Origin: CAYMUN01 sp964393835
GTDB taxonomy: Bacteria > Patescibacteriota > Saccharimonadia > Saccharimonadales > UBA4665
DNA: 64,000 nucleotides
Direction: 5' to 3'
Assembly: GCA_964393835.1 (NCBI GenBank)
Contig: CAYMUN010000002.1
Coordinates: 1 to 64,000, forward strand
Under the pieces are notes generated by a model. That model had not been told where the DNA came from. It made no database searches and saw nothing but the letters and a program-made list of their open reading frames with translations. This document shows, one piece after another, positions 57,103-64,000 of the stretch (position 1 is the stretch's first letter; every line of letters starts with the position of its first letter). The translations under genes were made by a program, and so were the position numbers.

Positions 57103-57140
57103 ATCTTATAATTTTGGCACTCGATAGTCAAGAGTGCCAA
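57103..57140 (-). promoter_or_regulatory. CIRCE element and promoter of hrcA
   Basis: TTGGCACTC-GATAGTCAA-GAGTGCCAA (57114-57140) is a near-perfect CIRCE inverted repeat. On the minus strand TTGACT (57126-57131) in the spacer acts as -35 and TAAGAT (57103-57108) as -10, spaced 17 nt. The layout is the same as at dnaK. Confidence 0.88.
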
Positions 57141-57146
57141 GCGTTC

Positions 57147-57863
57147 TTAGGCGAGGTAGGCGCGAATGTCCTGGGCAAGCTGGGTGGCGACAGCGCGAGC
57201 GGCCGGTTCGTCGGGGGTGTTGTGATCCTGGGACTCGGTGATGGTTTGGATTTGGCTAAAGGCAGTGTCGAGGTCATCATTGATAACGGCGACATAATAA
57301 TCGGTGGTTAGGAGCTGCTCGAGTTCGTCGAGGGCGGTTTGCATACGCAGGCGGGCATCGGCGGCGTCGACGACATCACCATAGCGGCGCTGTAGGCGTT
57401 CTTGCCAGGTTGTAAAATCAGGTGGCAGCAAAAAGACGGCCATGACATTTGGATCAAGCGCTTTGTATTCAGCCACGCCCTGTACCTCAATGTCAGTCAT
57501 GGCGATTTTGCCCTCGTCATGGGCAGCCTGGATTTCGGCGACGCTGGTACCGTATAAATTATCACTGTAAATCTTGGCTTCGATGAAGGCTTGCTCATCA
57601 AGCATCTTTTCGGCTGTCGCCTTATCGATGAAATGGTATTCACGGCCATCTTGTTCGATAGTGCCATGGTTGATACGGGGTGGCCGTGTGGTATGCGAGA
57701 TAATGTGGTGGAAGCGGCCGGTCTGCAGCAGCTTGTCTTTGAGCGAATCTTTGCCGGCGCCAGTCGGGCCAACGAGTACTAGGATCGGGGTTTCTTGGAT
57801 TAGTTTTTTGGACGTTTCGGCAGGCTTATAGTCAACGAGTTTGCGGGCCAAGGGAGTATCCAT
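57147..57863 (-). CDS. gmk: guanylate kinase-like protein
   Basis: A 238-aa P-loop kinase of the guanylate kinase family (GMP + ATP to GDP). Walker A is LVGPTGAGKDSLKDKL, followed by the GMP-binding SHTTRPPR, GREYHFID and AEIQAAHDEGKIAMTDIEVQG. A C-terminal extension of about 40 residues is unusual; typical Gmk is 205-210 aa. The catalytic pattern is complete. ATG 57863 is exactly 7 nt after TATAAT (57870-57875), so it is leaderless. Confidence 0.88.
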   Translation of the reverse strand: MDTPLARKLVDYKPAETSKKLIQETPILVLVGPTGAGKDSLKDKLLQTGRFHHIISHTTRPPRINHGTIEQDGREYHFIDKATAEKMLDEQAFIEAKIYSDNLYGTSVAEIQAAHDEGKIAMTDIEVQGVAEYKALDPNVMAVFLLPPDFTTWQERLQRRYGDVVDAADARLRMQTALDELEQLLTTDYYVAVINDDLDTAFSQIQTITESQDHNTPDEPAARAVATQLAQDIRAYLA

Positions 57864-57880
57864 CAGGTAATTATAGCAAC

Positions 57881-59659
57881 TTAGTCACGCTTGAGCATAA
57901 CAGTGAAGGCCTCGGCGGGGATATCGACCTTGCCGAAACGTTTCATGCGCTCCTTGCCTTTCTTTTGCTTGGCTAAAACTTTTTTCTTGCGGGAAACGTC
58001 GCCACCGTACAGACCGGTGGTTACGTCTTTGCGAAAAGCACTGATGTCCTCGCGAGCAATGAAGCGGCCACCGATACCGGCCTGCAGGGCAACCTGGAAA
58101 TTTTGGCGAGGAATCACTTCTTTGAGTTTCACGACTGTTTCACGGCCCAAGCGGTCAGCTTCACTCCGATGTACCATCACGCTGAGGGCATCAACCCGCT
58201 CGCCGGCCACGTAGAAATCAACTTTGACCAGGTCTTCGGCCCGGTAATCATCCAATTCATAATTAAATGAGCCGTAACCACTGGTCAGGCTTTTGAGCTG
58301 GTCATAAAAGTCGGTTAATAGATTGGCCAGCGGCGCCTCAAAGCTGACAATCGCCCGGTTGTCGACGTAGCTGAGGTTAGTTTGCAAGCCCCGCCGGGCT
58401 GAAATCAGCTGAATGACCGGGCCGACATAGTCCTGCGGCACGACGATTTCACCCTTGATCCATGGCTCGCGGATCTGTTCGATCTTGGCTGGATCGGGCA
58501 GGTCAGCGGCGCTTTGGATGTCTAACTCTTCGCCGCTCAGCAGCCGCACTTGGTAATCGGTCGAGGGGTTAGTAACGACTAGTTCCAGATTGTACTCGCG
58601 CTCCAACCGCTCGCGGACAATGTCCATATGCAGCAGGCCCAAAAAGCCAATGCGCACGCCAAAGCCCAGTACCGGTGAATTTTCCGGCACGAACTGCAGC
58701 GCCGAATCACTGAGGCTGAGTTTTTCGATGGCGTCTTTGAGCTCCTGGTAGAATTCGTTGCTCTCCGGGAAAAATCCGGCGTAGACGAACGGCTTAACAT
58801 CTTTGTAGCCGGGCAATTGCTGACTAGCCGGCTGCGAAACCAACGTCACGGTGTCACCGACTTTGGCATCGCGGGTAGTTTTGAGGTTGGTCACGACATA
58901 GCCGATTTCGCCGGATTCCAGGCTTTGACCGGCGGTCATGTCGGGCCTCAGGGCGCCGACTTCCAGGGCTAGGCCGGGCGCAGCGGTGGCCATCATCTTA
59001 ATTTGGTCACCTTTACGGATAGCACCGTCAAACACCCGGACATACAAAATCACGCCGCGGTAATCGTCATAATAGCTGTCAAAAATTAAGGCCCGGGTCT
59101 CGGGCAAGGCCGAGCTCTCCGGCGGTGGCACCAGCTCGACAATTTTATCCAAAACGGCGTCGACGCCCTGTCCGGTTTTAGCCGAAATCTGCAAAATATC
59201 CTCTGGCGCGCAGCCCAGCAGACCGATAATCTCGGCACTGACCCGCTTGACATCGGCGGCCGGCAAATCAATTTTGTTGAGCACCGGAATGATGGTCAAT
59301 TCGGCGGCCATAGCTAAATAAACATTGGCCAACGTCTGAGCTTGAATACCCTGCGAAGCGTCGACCACCAGTAGCGCGCCCTCGCAGGCTTCCAGGCTGC
59401 GTGAAACTTCGTAACTGAAATCCACATGTCCTGGCGTATCAATTAAATTGAGCTCGTGACTCTTATACTGCATACGTACCGGGGCCAGCTTAATCGTAAT
59501 ACCCTTTTCGCGCTCCAGATCCATCTTGTCCAGGTGCTGGGCTTTCATGTCACGCTTTTCTACCGTCCCGGTCAATTCCAGCAAGCGGTCAGCCAGCGTT
59601 GACTTGCCATGGTCAATATGGGCGATAATACAAAAATTCCTGATGTGATCCTGTTTCAT
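57881..59659 (-). CDS. lepA: LepA (elongation factor 4)
   Basis: A 592-aa ribosome-bound GTPase that back-translocates stalled ribosomes. GTPase motifs: AHIDHGKSTLADRLLE, DTPGHVDFSYEVSRSL, NKIDLPAAD. The LepA-specific C-terminal domain is complete (GYGSFNYELDDYRAEDLVKVDF, then FLAKQKKGKERMKRFG-like end). TATAAT ends 8 nt before the ATG, so the leader is about 2 nt. Normal length. Confidence 0.98.
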   Translation of the reverse strand: MKQDHIRNFCIIAHIDHGKSTLADRLLELTGTVEKRDMKAQHLDKMDLEREKGITIKLAPVRMQYKSHELNLIDTPGHVDFSYEVSRSLEACEGALLVVDASQGIQAQTLANVYLAMAAELTIIPVLNKIDLPAADVKRVSAEIIGLLGCAPEDILQISAKTGQGVDAVLDKIVELVPPPESSALPETRALIFDSYYDDYRGVILYVRVFDGAIRKGDQIKMMATAAPGLALEVGALRPDMTAGQSLESGEIGYVVTNLKTTRDAKVGDTVTLVSQPASQQLPGYKDVKPFVYAGFFPESNEFYQELKDAIEKLSLSDSALQFVPENSPVLGFGVRIGFLGLLHMDIVRERLEREYNLELVVTNPSTDYQVRLLSGEELDIQSAADLPDPAKIEQIREPWIKGEIVVPQDYVGPVIQLISARRGLQTNLSYVDNRAIVSFEAPLANLLTDFYDQLKSLTSGYGSFNYELDDYRAEDLVKVDFYVAGERVDALSVMVHRSEADRLGRETVVKLKEVIPRQNFQVALQAGIGGRFIAREDISAFRKDVTTGLYGGDVSRKKKVLAKQKKGKERMKRFGKVDIPAEAFTVMLKRD

Positions 59660-59687
59660 GTCCTGCCATTATAACAGAGGTAAACGC

Positions 59688-61316
59688 CTAGAGTTCGGTT
59701 TTGATGGGTTTGAGAGTGATTTTGCGGAGACGGTTAAAGAACGGCCGGACTTCCTCCAGGCCGAACAGCGCCGAAACGGCGACATGGACGCCAAAGGTTA
59801 CGCCGGCAATAAAGGCCAGCTTGCTGCCAAGCGTAAAGAAACCCCGGTCATTGAGTCCCAATGGGTAGAGTGAAATCATAATGAAGCTGGCGACTACCGT
59901 AAACCCGGTAACTGACAGGATGCGCCAAAGGCCGCCCCAAAAGGCGGCGTCAAATAACTTATGGTCACGTAACAGCATGATGCACGCCAAAATAAAGACT
60001 TCGACAGCGGCTACGATGGATTGCGCCAGGGCCAAACCCTCGATACCGTAAGCACTCGGCCGGGCTAAAGTAACTGCCAGGAAAATATTTAGCCCGATGG
60101 TAAACAAAGAGACAAATAGCGGCGTTTTAGTATCTTTTTGGGCATAAAACCAGCGTGAGATAATGGCGTACTGGATACGAAAAAAGATGGCCAGGGCCAA
60201 GAATCCAAAGATGTTGGCGATCTGTAGGTTGCCTTGGGTGTAAATCAGGCGGGCCAGATAGCCGCGTCCAAAAAAGCAGACTACAACTACCGGCACCGAT
60301 ATCCAGATCATCGCCCGCAGCACCATCAGGAAATCCTTGCGAAACAGGTCGGGACGCCCCTGGCTTAGTCGCATATTGAGCCGCGGAAAGGCCGCCGTCG
60401 AGATAGCCGTGCCGATCAGTAGAATCGGCGCCGTACTCAAGACGAACGCGTTGTTCCAGTTGCTGATGCTGCCGCTATGGAGTCGGCTGGCGATCCGGGT
60501 TTCAACGATGTTGCCGATCTGATCCATACCCTGGTCGAGTGAGCGCGGCGGCAGGTTACGGAGGATAGTCCTAAAATCGGCACTTTGCCAATTGATACGG
60601 GGGCGCCAGTGAAAGCCAAGTTTCCATAGTCCGCACATCACTACCAGCAGTTGGAGGATGGCGCCAATCAGCGCACCGACTCCGAGGCCAACCAACCCTA
60701 AATGTCCCGGGCCACCAGTGTGCGGCGGAATCGCGCTAAAGACCACCGCACTGACAATAATACTCAGGTTGTAAAACAGCGGCGCGGCAGCAAAGAAAAA
60801 GAAGCGGCCCATGGTCTGCTGCACGCTGGTCAGCACGCCTGATAGGGTGAACAGCAGCGGATTAAGCGCTAATAAGCGCATGATATTGGCGGCATCATCG
60901 AGGTTTTCCGGACTCAGGCCGTCACCGGGAGCCACGATATAATGGATCAACGGTTTGGCAAAGATCAACATAATCAAACCCACTACCCCCATGATGATAG
61001 CCAGCAGGTTCATCAGTGAGTTTGATAATTCCCAGACCCCTTTACGGTCACCTTTATGCACATGGTCCGACAGCACCGGCATAAAAGCCACGCCCAAGGC
61101 ACCCGCCGCTAACGTAAAAAAGAAAAAGTCGGGGATAGCAAAAGCCGCGAAGTAGGCGTCGGTACTTTGCGGGCCATGTAGGGGAAAGTTACCATTGACC
61201 AGTTTGGTGCGCAGGAAGCCCAACAGCTGCCCGGCAAAGGCCGTACCAATTAGCAGAGCCGCCGTATTGCCGATACTCAGGCGGCTCCTTTTTTTTGCGG
61301 GTGTCGTGGGATTCAT
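59688..61316 (-). CDS. murJ: MurJ lipid II flippase
   Basis: A 542-aa MOP-superfamily flippase with about 13-14 membrane helices. It carries FLRTKLVNGNFP, STDAYFAAFAIPDFFF, the R-x-G/A-type pore residues and LARLIYTQGNLQ. It translocates the peptidoglycan precursor lipid II. TATACT followed by AGGGGGTG lies just before the ATG, serving both as a promoter and an SD. A long run of helices is intact. Confidence 0.95.
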   Translation of the reverse strand: MNPTTPAKKRSRLSIGNTAALLIGTAFAGQLLGFLRTKLVNGNFPLHGPQSTDAYFAAFAIPDFFFFTLAAGALGVAFMPVLSDHVHKGDRKGVWELSNSLMNLLAIIMGVVGLIMLIFAKPLIHYIVAPGDGLSPENLDDAANIMRLLALNPLLFTLSGVLTSVQQTMGRFFFFAAAPLFYNLSIIVSAVVFSAIPPHTGGPGHLGLVGLGVGALIGAILQLLVVMCGLWKLGFHWRPRINWQSADFRTILRNLPPRSLDQGMDQIGNIVETRIASRLHSGSISNWNNAFVLSTAPILLIGTAISTAAFPRLNMRLSQGRPDLFRKDFLMVLRAMIWISVPVVVVCFFGRGYLARLIYTQGNLQIANIFGFLALAIFFRIQYAIISRWFYAQKDTKTPLFVSLFTIGLNIFLAVTLARPSAYGIEGLALAQSIVAAVEVFILACIMLLRDHKLFDAAFWGGLWRILSVTGFTVVASFIMISLYPLGLNDRGFFTLGSKLAFIAGVTFGVHVAVSALFGLEEVRPFFNRLRKITLKPIKTEL

Positions 61317-61369
61317 TCACCCCCTAGTATAGAGCAGGCTTCCGCCTGATAACACCCGTAAATTACGGT

Positions 61370-63241
61370 TTAGTAAAGCGTTGCGGCGGCGGGCAAACGA
61401 GAACCCTTGAGGACTTCCAGGACTTCGTCGGCGTCAACGGTTTCTTTTTCGAGTAAGCGGTCTTTGAGAGCTTCCAGCTTGTCCAGGTTGGCCTTGATGA
61501 CTATCCGAGCCCGGTCAGCGGCTTCGGTAATCAGTGACTCGACTTCGTCGTCGATCAGCTTGGCGGTATCGTCAGAGTAGTCGTGCTCATGGACGATGCG
61601 GTCAATCATCATACCCTCGTCGCTATGAAATACTTGGTTGCGCAGCTTTTTACTGCCCATACCCTGGTTAACGACCATGTCGCGGGCCAGATTGGCGGCA
61701 CTGGGCAGGTCGCTACCAGCGCCTGTAGTAATTTTGTCAGAGCCGAGAATGATTTCTTCGGCGATGCGGCCACCCAAGGCTCTAGCCAGGACGTCTTTAA
61801 ACTCCACCAGCGAAGTGAACATCCGATCTTCGGTAGGAATAGACCAGGTAACGCCGCCGGTATTACCGCGCGGGATGATGGTGACTTTGTGCACTGGGTC
61901 GGCATCGGGCAGGACGTGTCCGACGAGAGCGTGACCGGCTTCGTGATAGGCCGTGACCTCTTTGTCTTTTTCGGTCATAACTTTGCTCTTGCGCTCCGGC
62001 CCGATAGCTACTCGCTCAAAGGCTTCGGTGACATCTTTTTGGGTGATTTCGCTGTGTGAATTACGGGCGGCAATGATAGCTGATTCGTTAGCCATGTTGG
62101 CCAGGTCGGCACCGGAACTGCCGGCGGCCTTGGCGGCCAGAGCGTCCAGATCAACACTTTTGGCCAGCGGTTTTTTAGCGAAATGAACTCTAAGGATAGC
62201 CTCGCGGTCTTTGCGATCCGGCAGGCCGATGTTAACACGACGGTCAAAGCGGCCAGGACGTAGCAGGGCCGGATCAAGCACATCGGCACGGTTGGTGGCA
62301 GCTAGCACAATGACGTTTTGGCCTTGTTCAAAGCCATCCATTTCGACCAGGATTTGATTGAGCGTTTGCTCGCGCTCGTCGTGTCCGCCGCCCATGCCTG
62401 AGCCGCGGCGGCGGCCGACGGCGTCAATTTCATCGACAAAGATAATGCAGGGAGCGTTCTTTTTGGCCTTGGCGAATAGGTCGCGGACACGTGAGGCACC
62501 GACACCGACAAACATCTCGACGAATTCCGAGCCGGAAATACTAAAAAACGGTACGTTGGCCTCGCCGGCCACGGCGCGGCTCAGCAAAGTTTTACCGGTA
62601 CCGGGAGGGCCGACCAGCAGCACACCTTTGGGGATGCGGGCACCCATGCTGGCGAATTTCTTGGGGAACTTGAGAAATTCAACGACTTCTTCGAGGTCTT
62701 GTTTAGCCTCGTCGGAGCCGGCGATTTCTTTAAAGGTAACCTTGTCTTTTTCATTGCCGTACAAGCGGGCCCGACTCTTACCAAAACTGAGCGCCTGGTT
62801 ACCCTGGCCTTGGGCGCTCTTGAGCATAAAGTACAAAATGCCGGCGATAATGACGATAGGGATTACCGACGAAGCCAGCTGAATCCAGCCTGAGTTAGGG
62901 TTATTGCGCGACTTGTAGCTGATGTCGACTTTGCTGGTATTGACGCCCTGCTCCTTAAGGCTGGCATTGCTATCGACAATAGATTTCAATGTTGCTTTGG
63001 TCTCGCCCCGGGGCGTGATGTCGAGCTCATCACCATTAACGACGATCTTGCTGTACCTGCCAGCATTGGCATCACGAATAGCGGTGGTAGCCGGAATTGA
63101 TTTGAGTGTGCTGGGTTGGTTTGAGGCCGCTAATACGATCAAGCTAAAAAAGATAATCAGGGCAATAAAGCCGAAATTTTTTATGCCACGGCGGCCGCTG
63201 GGTTTGGGTTTGCGATTCATGGGGCGGGGTTTTTTATCCAT
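61370..63241 (-). CDS. ftsH: FtsH membrane-bound AAA+ zinc protease
   Basis: A 623-aa protease: helix 1 (FGFIALIIFFSLIVLAASN), an external domain, helix 2 (LASSVIPIVIIAGILYFML), AAA domain with Walker A GPPGTGKTLLSRAVAG and Walker B CIIFVDEIDAVGRRRG, arginine finger, and zinc site HEAGH. It degrades misfolded or regulatory membrane proteins. TATAAT-AGGAACCT precedes the ATG, a leader of about 2 nt. Confidence 0.98.
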   Translation of the reverse strand: MDKKPRPMNRKPKPSGRRGIKNFGFIALIIFFSLIVLAASNQPSTLKSIPATTAIRDANAGRYSKIVVNGDELDITPRGETKATLKSIVDSNASLKEQGVNTSKVDISYKSRNNPNSGWIQLASSVIPIVIIAGILYFMLKSAQGQGNQALSFGKSRARLYGNEKDKVTFKEIAGSDEAKQDLEEVVEFLKFPKKFASMGARIPKGVLLVGPPGTGKTLLSRAVAGEANVPFFSISGSEFVEMFVGVGASRVRDLFAKAKKNAPCIIFVDEIDAVGRRRGSGMGGGHDEREQTLNQILVEMDGFEQGQNVIVLAATNRADVLDPALLRPGRFDRRVNIGLPDRKDREAILRVHFAKKPLAKSVDLDALAAKAAGSSGADLANMANESAIIAARNSHSEITQKDVTEAFERVAIGPERKSKVMTEKDKEVTAYHEAGHALVGHVLPDADPVHKVTIIPRGNTGGVTWSIPTEDRMFTSLVEFKDVLARALGGRIAEEIILGSDKITTGAGSDLPSAANLARDMVVNQGMGSKKLRNQVFHSDEGMMIDRIVHEHDYSDDTAKLIDDEVESLITEAADRARIVIKANLDKLEALKDRLLEKETVDADEVLEVLKGSRLPAAATLY

Positions 63242-63275
63242 AGGTTCCTATTATACCCTTGCTATTATTTTTTTG

Positions 63276-64000
63276 CTAGCGCTCTGGCACGGCGAGTGCC
63301 AAATGATCGCTGTTCACCCGGAGCGTAACACCTTGCAGCACGTCAAAGACTTTGCCGGGAGCGGCCACTTTAGCGGCCACAACCAGCCGCTCCAGAGCCC
63401 GGCTGTCAAAACCCCGTAAACCCCGCGCCCGCAGCCAAGCCGCCATTATCTCGCGCGCCACGTCATGCGGCAATTGGTTAAACCACTGTCGTTCCAGCTG
63501 CCCGGCCACCGACTGGAGATGTAGCTGGGTAACCAATAGGTCGTCAAGTTCGCGGTTGGTTTCACGTAATTTAGCAATGATTTCCAGCAGCTGTAAACGG
63601 GCAGCCTCACTGAACCGTGGCAAAATCTGATGCCGAATATAGTTGCGTAAATAATCAACATTCTGATTGGTGCTGTCCTCGCGCCAGCGCAACCCCTGAT
63701 CTTTGGCATACTGGATCAACTCCCATTTGGGTACCTGCAGCAACGGCCGCTCCAGGTCATGCCGGCCACTAAGCGCAGTCAGGCCTTTGCGTCCACTACC
63801 CCTGATAAGATTTAAAATAGCCGTCTCCAGCACATCATCCTGGTGATGGGCCGTAATGATTGCCCTGCCCTCGCTGGCTTGTCTGGCGGCATGCAAAAAC
63901 TTATACCGGGCCGCCCGGGCCGTAGCTTCGCTCGTCCCTGCTCCTAACCGGGCTTCGTGATAGACAAAAGGTAGCCCCTGCCGTTGGGCTTCAGTCTGCA
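63276..64000 (-). CDS. tilS: TilS tRNA(Ile)-lysidine synthetase, 5' part beyond the window
   Basis: The 3' part of tilS; the frame stays open to position 64000 and the start lies outside. TAHHQDDVLETAILNLIRGSGRKGL is the ATP-pyrophosphatase-like TilS signature, followed by PLLQVPKWELIQYAKDQGL and EDSTNQNVDYLRNYIRHQILP. The C-terminal region is present up to the stop. It converts C34 of tRNA-Ile(CAT) to lysidine. The pairing of tilS and ftsH is common in bacteria. Confidence 0.93.
   Translation of the reverse strand, partial: QTEAQRQGLPFVYHEARLGAGTSEATARAARYKFLHAARQASEGRAIITAHHQDDVLETAILNLIRGSGRKGLTALSGRHDLERPLLQVPKWELIQYAKDQGLRWREDSTNQNVDYLRNYIRHQILPRFSEAARLQLLEIIAKLRETNRELDDLLVTQLHLQSVAGQLERQWFNQLPHDVAREIMAAWLRARGLRGFDSRALERLVVAAKVAAPGKVFDVLQGVTLRVNSDHLALAVPER

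Noticed and set aside
1..64000. CRISPR arrays, rRNA, tmRNA, RNase P RNA, insertion sequences
   Set aside because: No regularly spaced repeats, no conserved RNA cores and no DDE transposase genes were seen.

Overview
The window looks like a chromosome segment of a Patescibacteria/CPR bacterium, most likely Candidatus Saccharibacteria (TM7). This is inferred from gene content and organisation, not from a database search. The genes are small and tightly packed and often overlap by 4 nt. TGA is used as a stop throughout, which argues against the code-25 CPR lineages. The core is housekeeping plus a type IV pilus/competence set, with no biosynthetic pathways. TsaB and HrcA are both shortened. Many genes have a TATAAT-like -10 box placed so that transcription starts at or within about 1-3 nt of the start codon, so leaderless mRNAs appear common. 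No rRNA or CRISPR array is present.

Layout. 1-2485: three tRNAs (Gly, Arg, His) and a type II restriction-modification pair. 2490-6315: a quinone-oxidoreductase-like dehydrogenase, a P1B-type ATPase, a frameshifted polyprenol/phytol-kinase-like gene, a 47-aa charged protein and tRNA-Pro(CGG). 6334-11073: island 1 (4.7 kb), inserted at the 3' end of tRNA-Pro(TGG), with a serine recombinase, an Xre regulator and membrane or unknown proteins. 11202-19559: ymdB-rny, tsaB-tsaE, a lamin-tail surface protein, and recA-Nudix-recX. 19846-29060: a type IV pilus operon (pilB, pilC, pilins, pilMNO). 29051-36998: ruvB, aldo/keto reductase, ruvA, ruvC, yebC, comEC and small envelope proteins. 37079-46811: island 2 (9.7 kb), inserted at the 3' end of tRNA-Lys(TTT), with a second serine recombinase and cargo including an operon of an FAD amine oxidase, a serine hydrolase and two unknown proteins. 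46985-53170: RimK and an ATP-grasp/retropepsin fusion, a proline-rich surface protein and a GGDEF protein. 52106-57140: the HrcA/CIRCE heat-shock cluster (hrcA, grpE, dnaK, cutA, dnaJ). 57147-64000: gmk, lepA, murJ, ftsH and tilS (cut by the window edge).

The most interesting signal is shared by the two islands. Each serine recombinase gene runs antisense into the 3' end of its target tRNA, so its last codons and stop are tRNA sequence. A short direct repeat of the tRNA CCA end (TGGTCG, 6 bp; TGGAGGGC, 8 bp) lies at the opposite end of each island. Joining the two repeat copies in silico, as excision would, keeps the recombinase frame open: 50 further codons for island 1 and 22 for island 2, each ending just before the neighbouring gene or promoter. 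The simplest reading is that integration cuts off the native C-terminus of the recombinase and leaves it at the far end of the island, while a tRNA-antisense tail replaces it. The recombinase protein would then differ between the free and integrated states. The island 2 recombinase also has an unusual leader of nested and competing complementary segments. The tRNA-Lys gene it targets is preceded by a terminator hairpin with a possible antiterminator.
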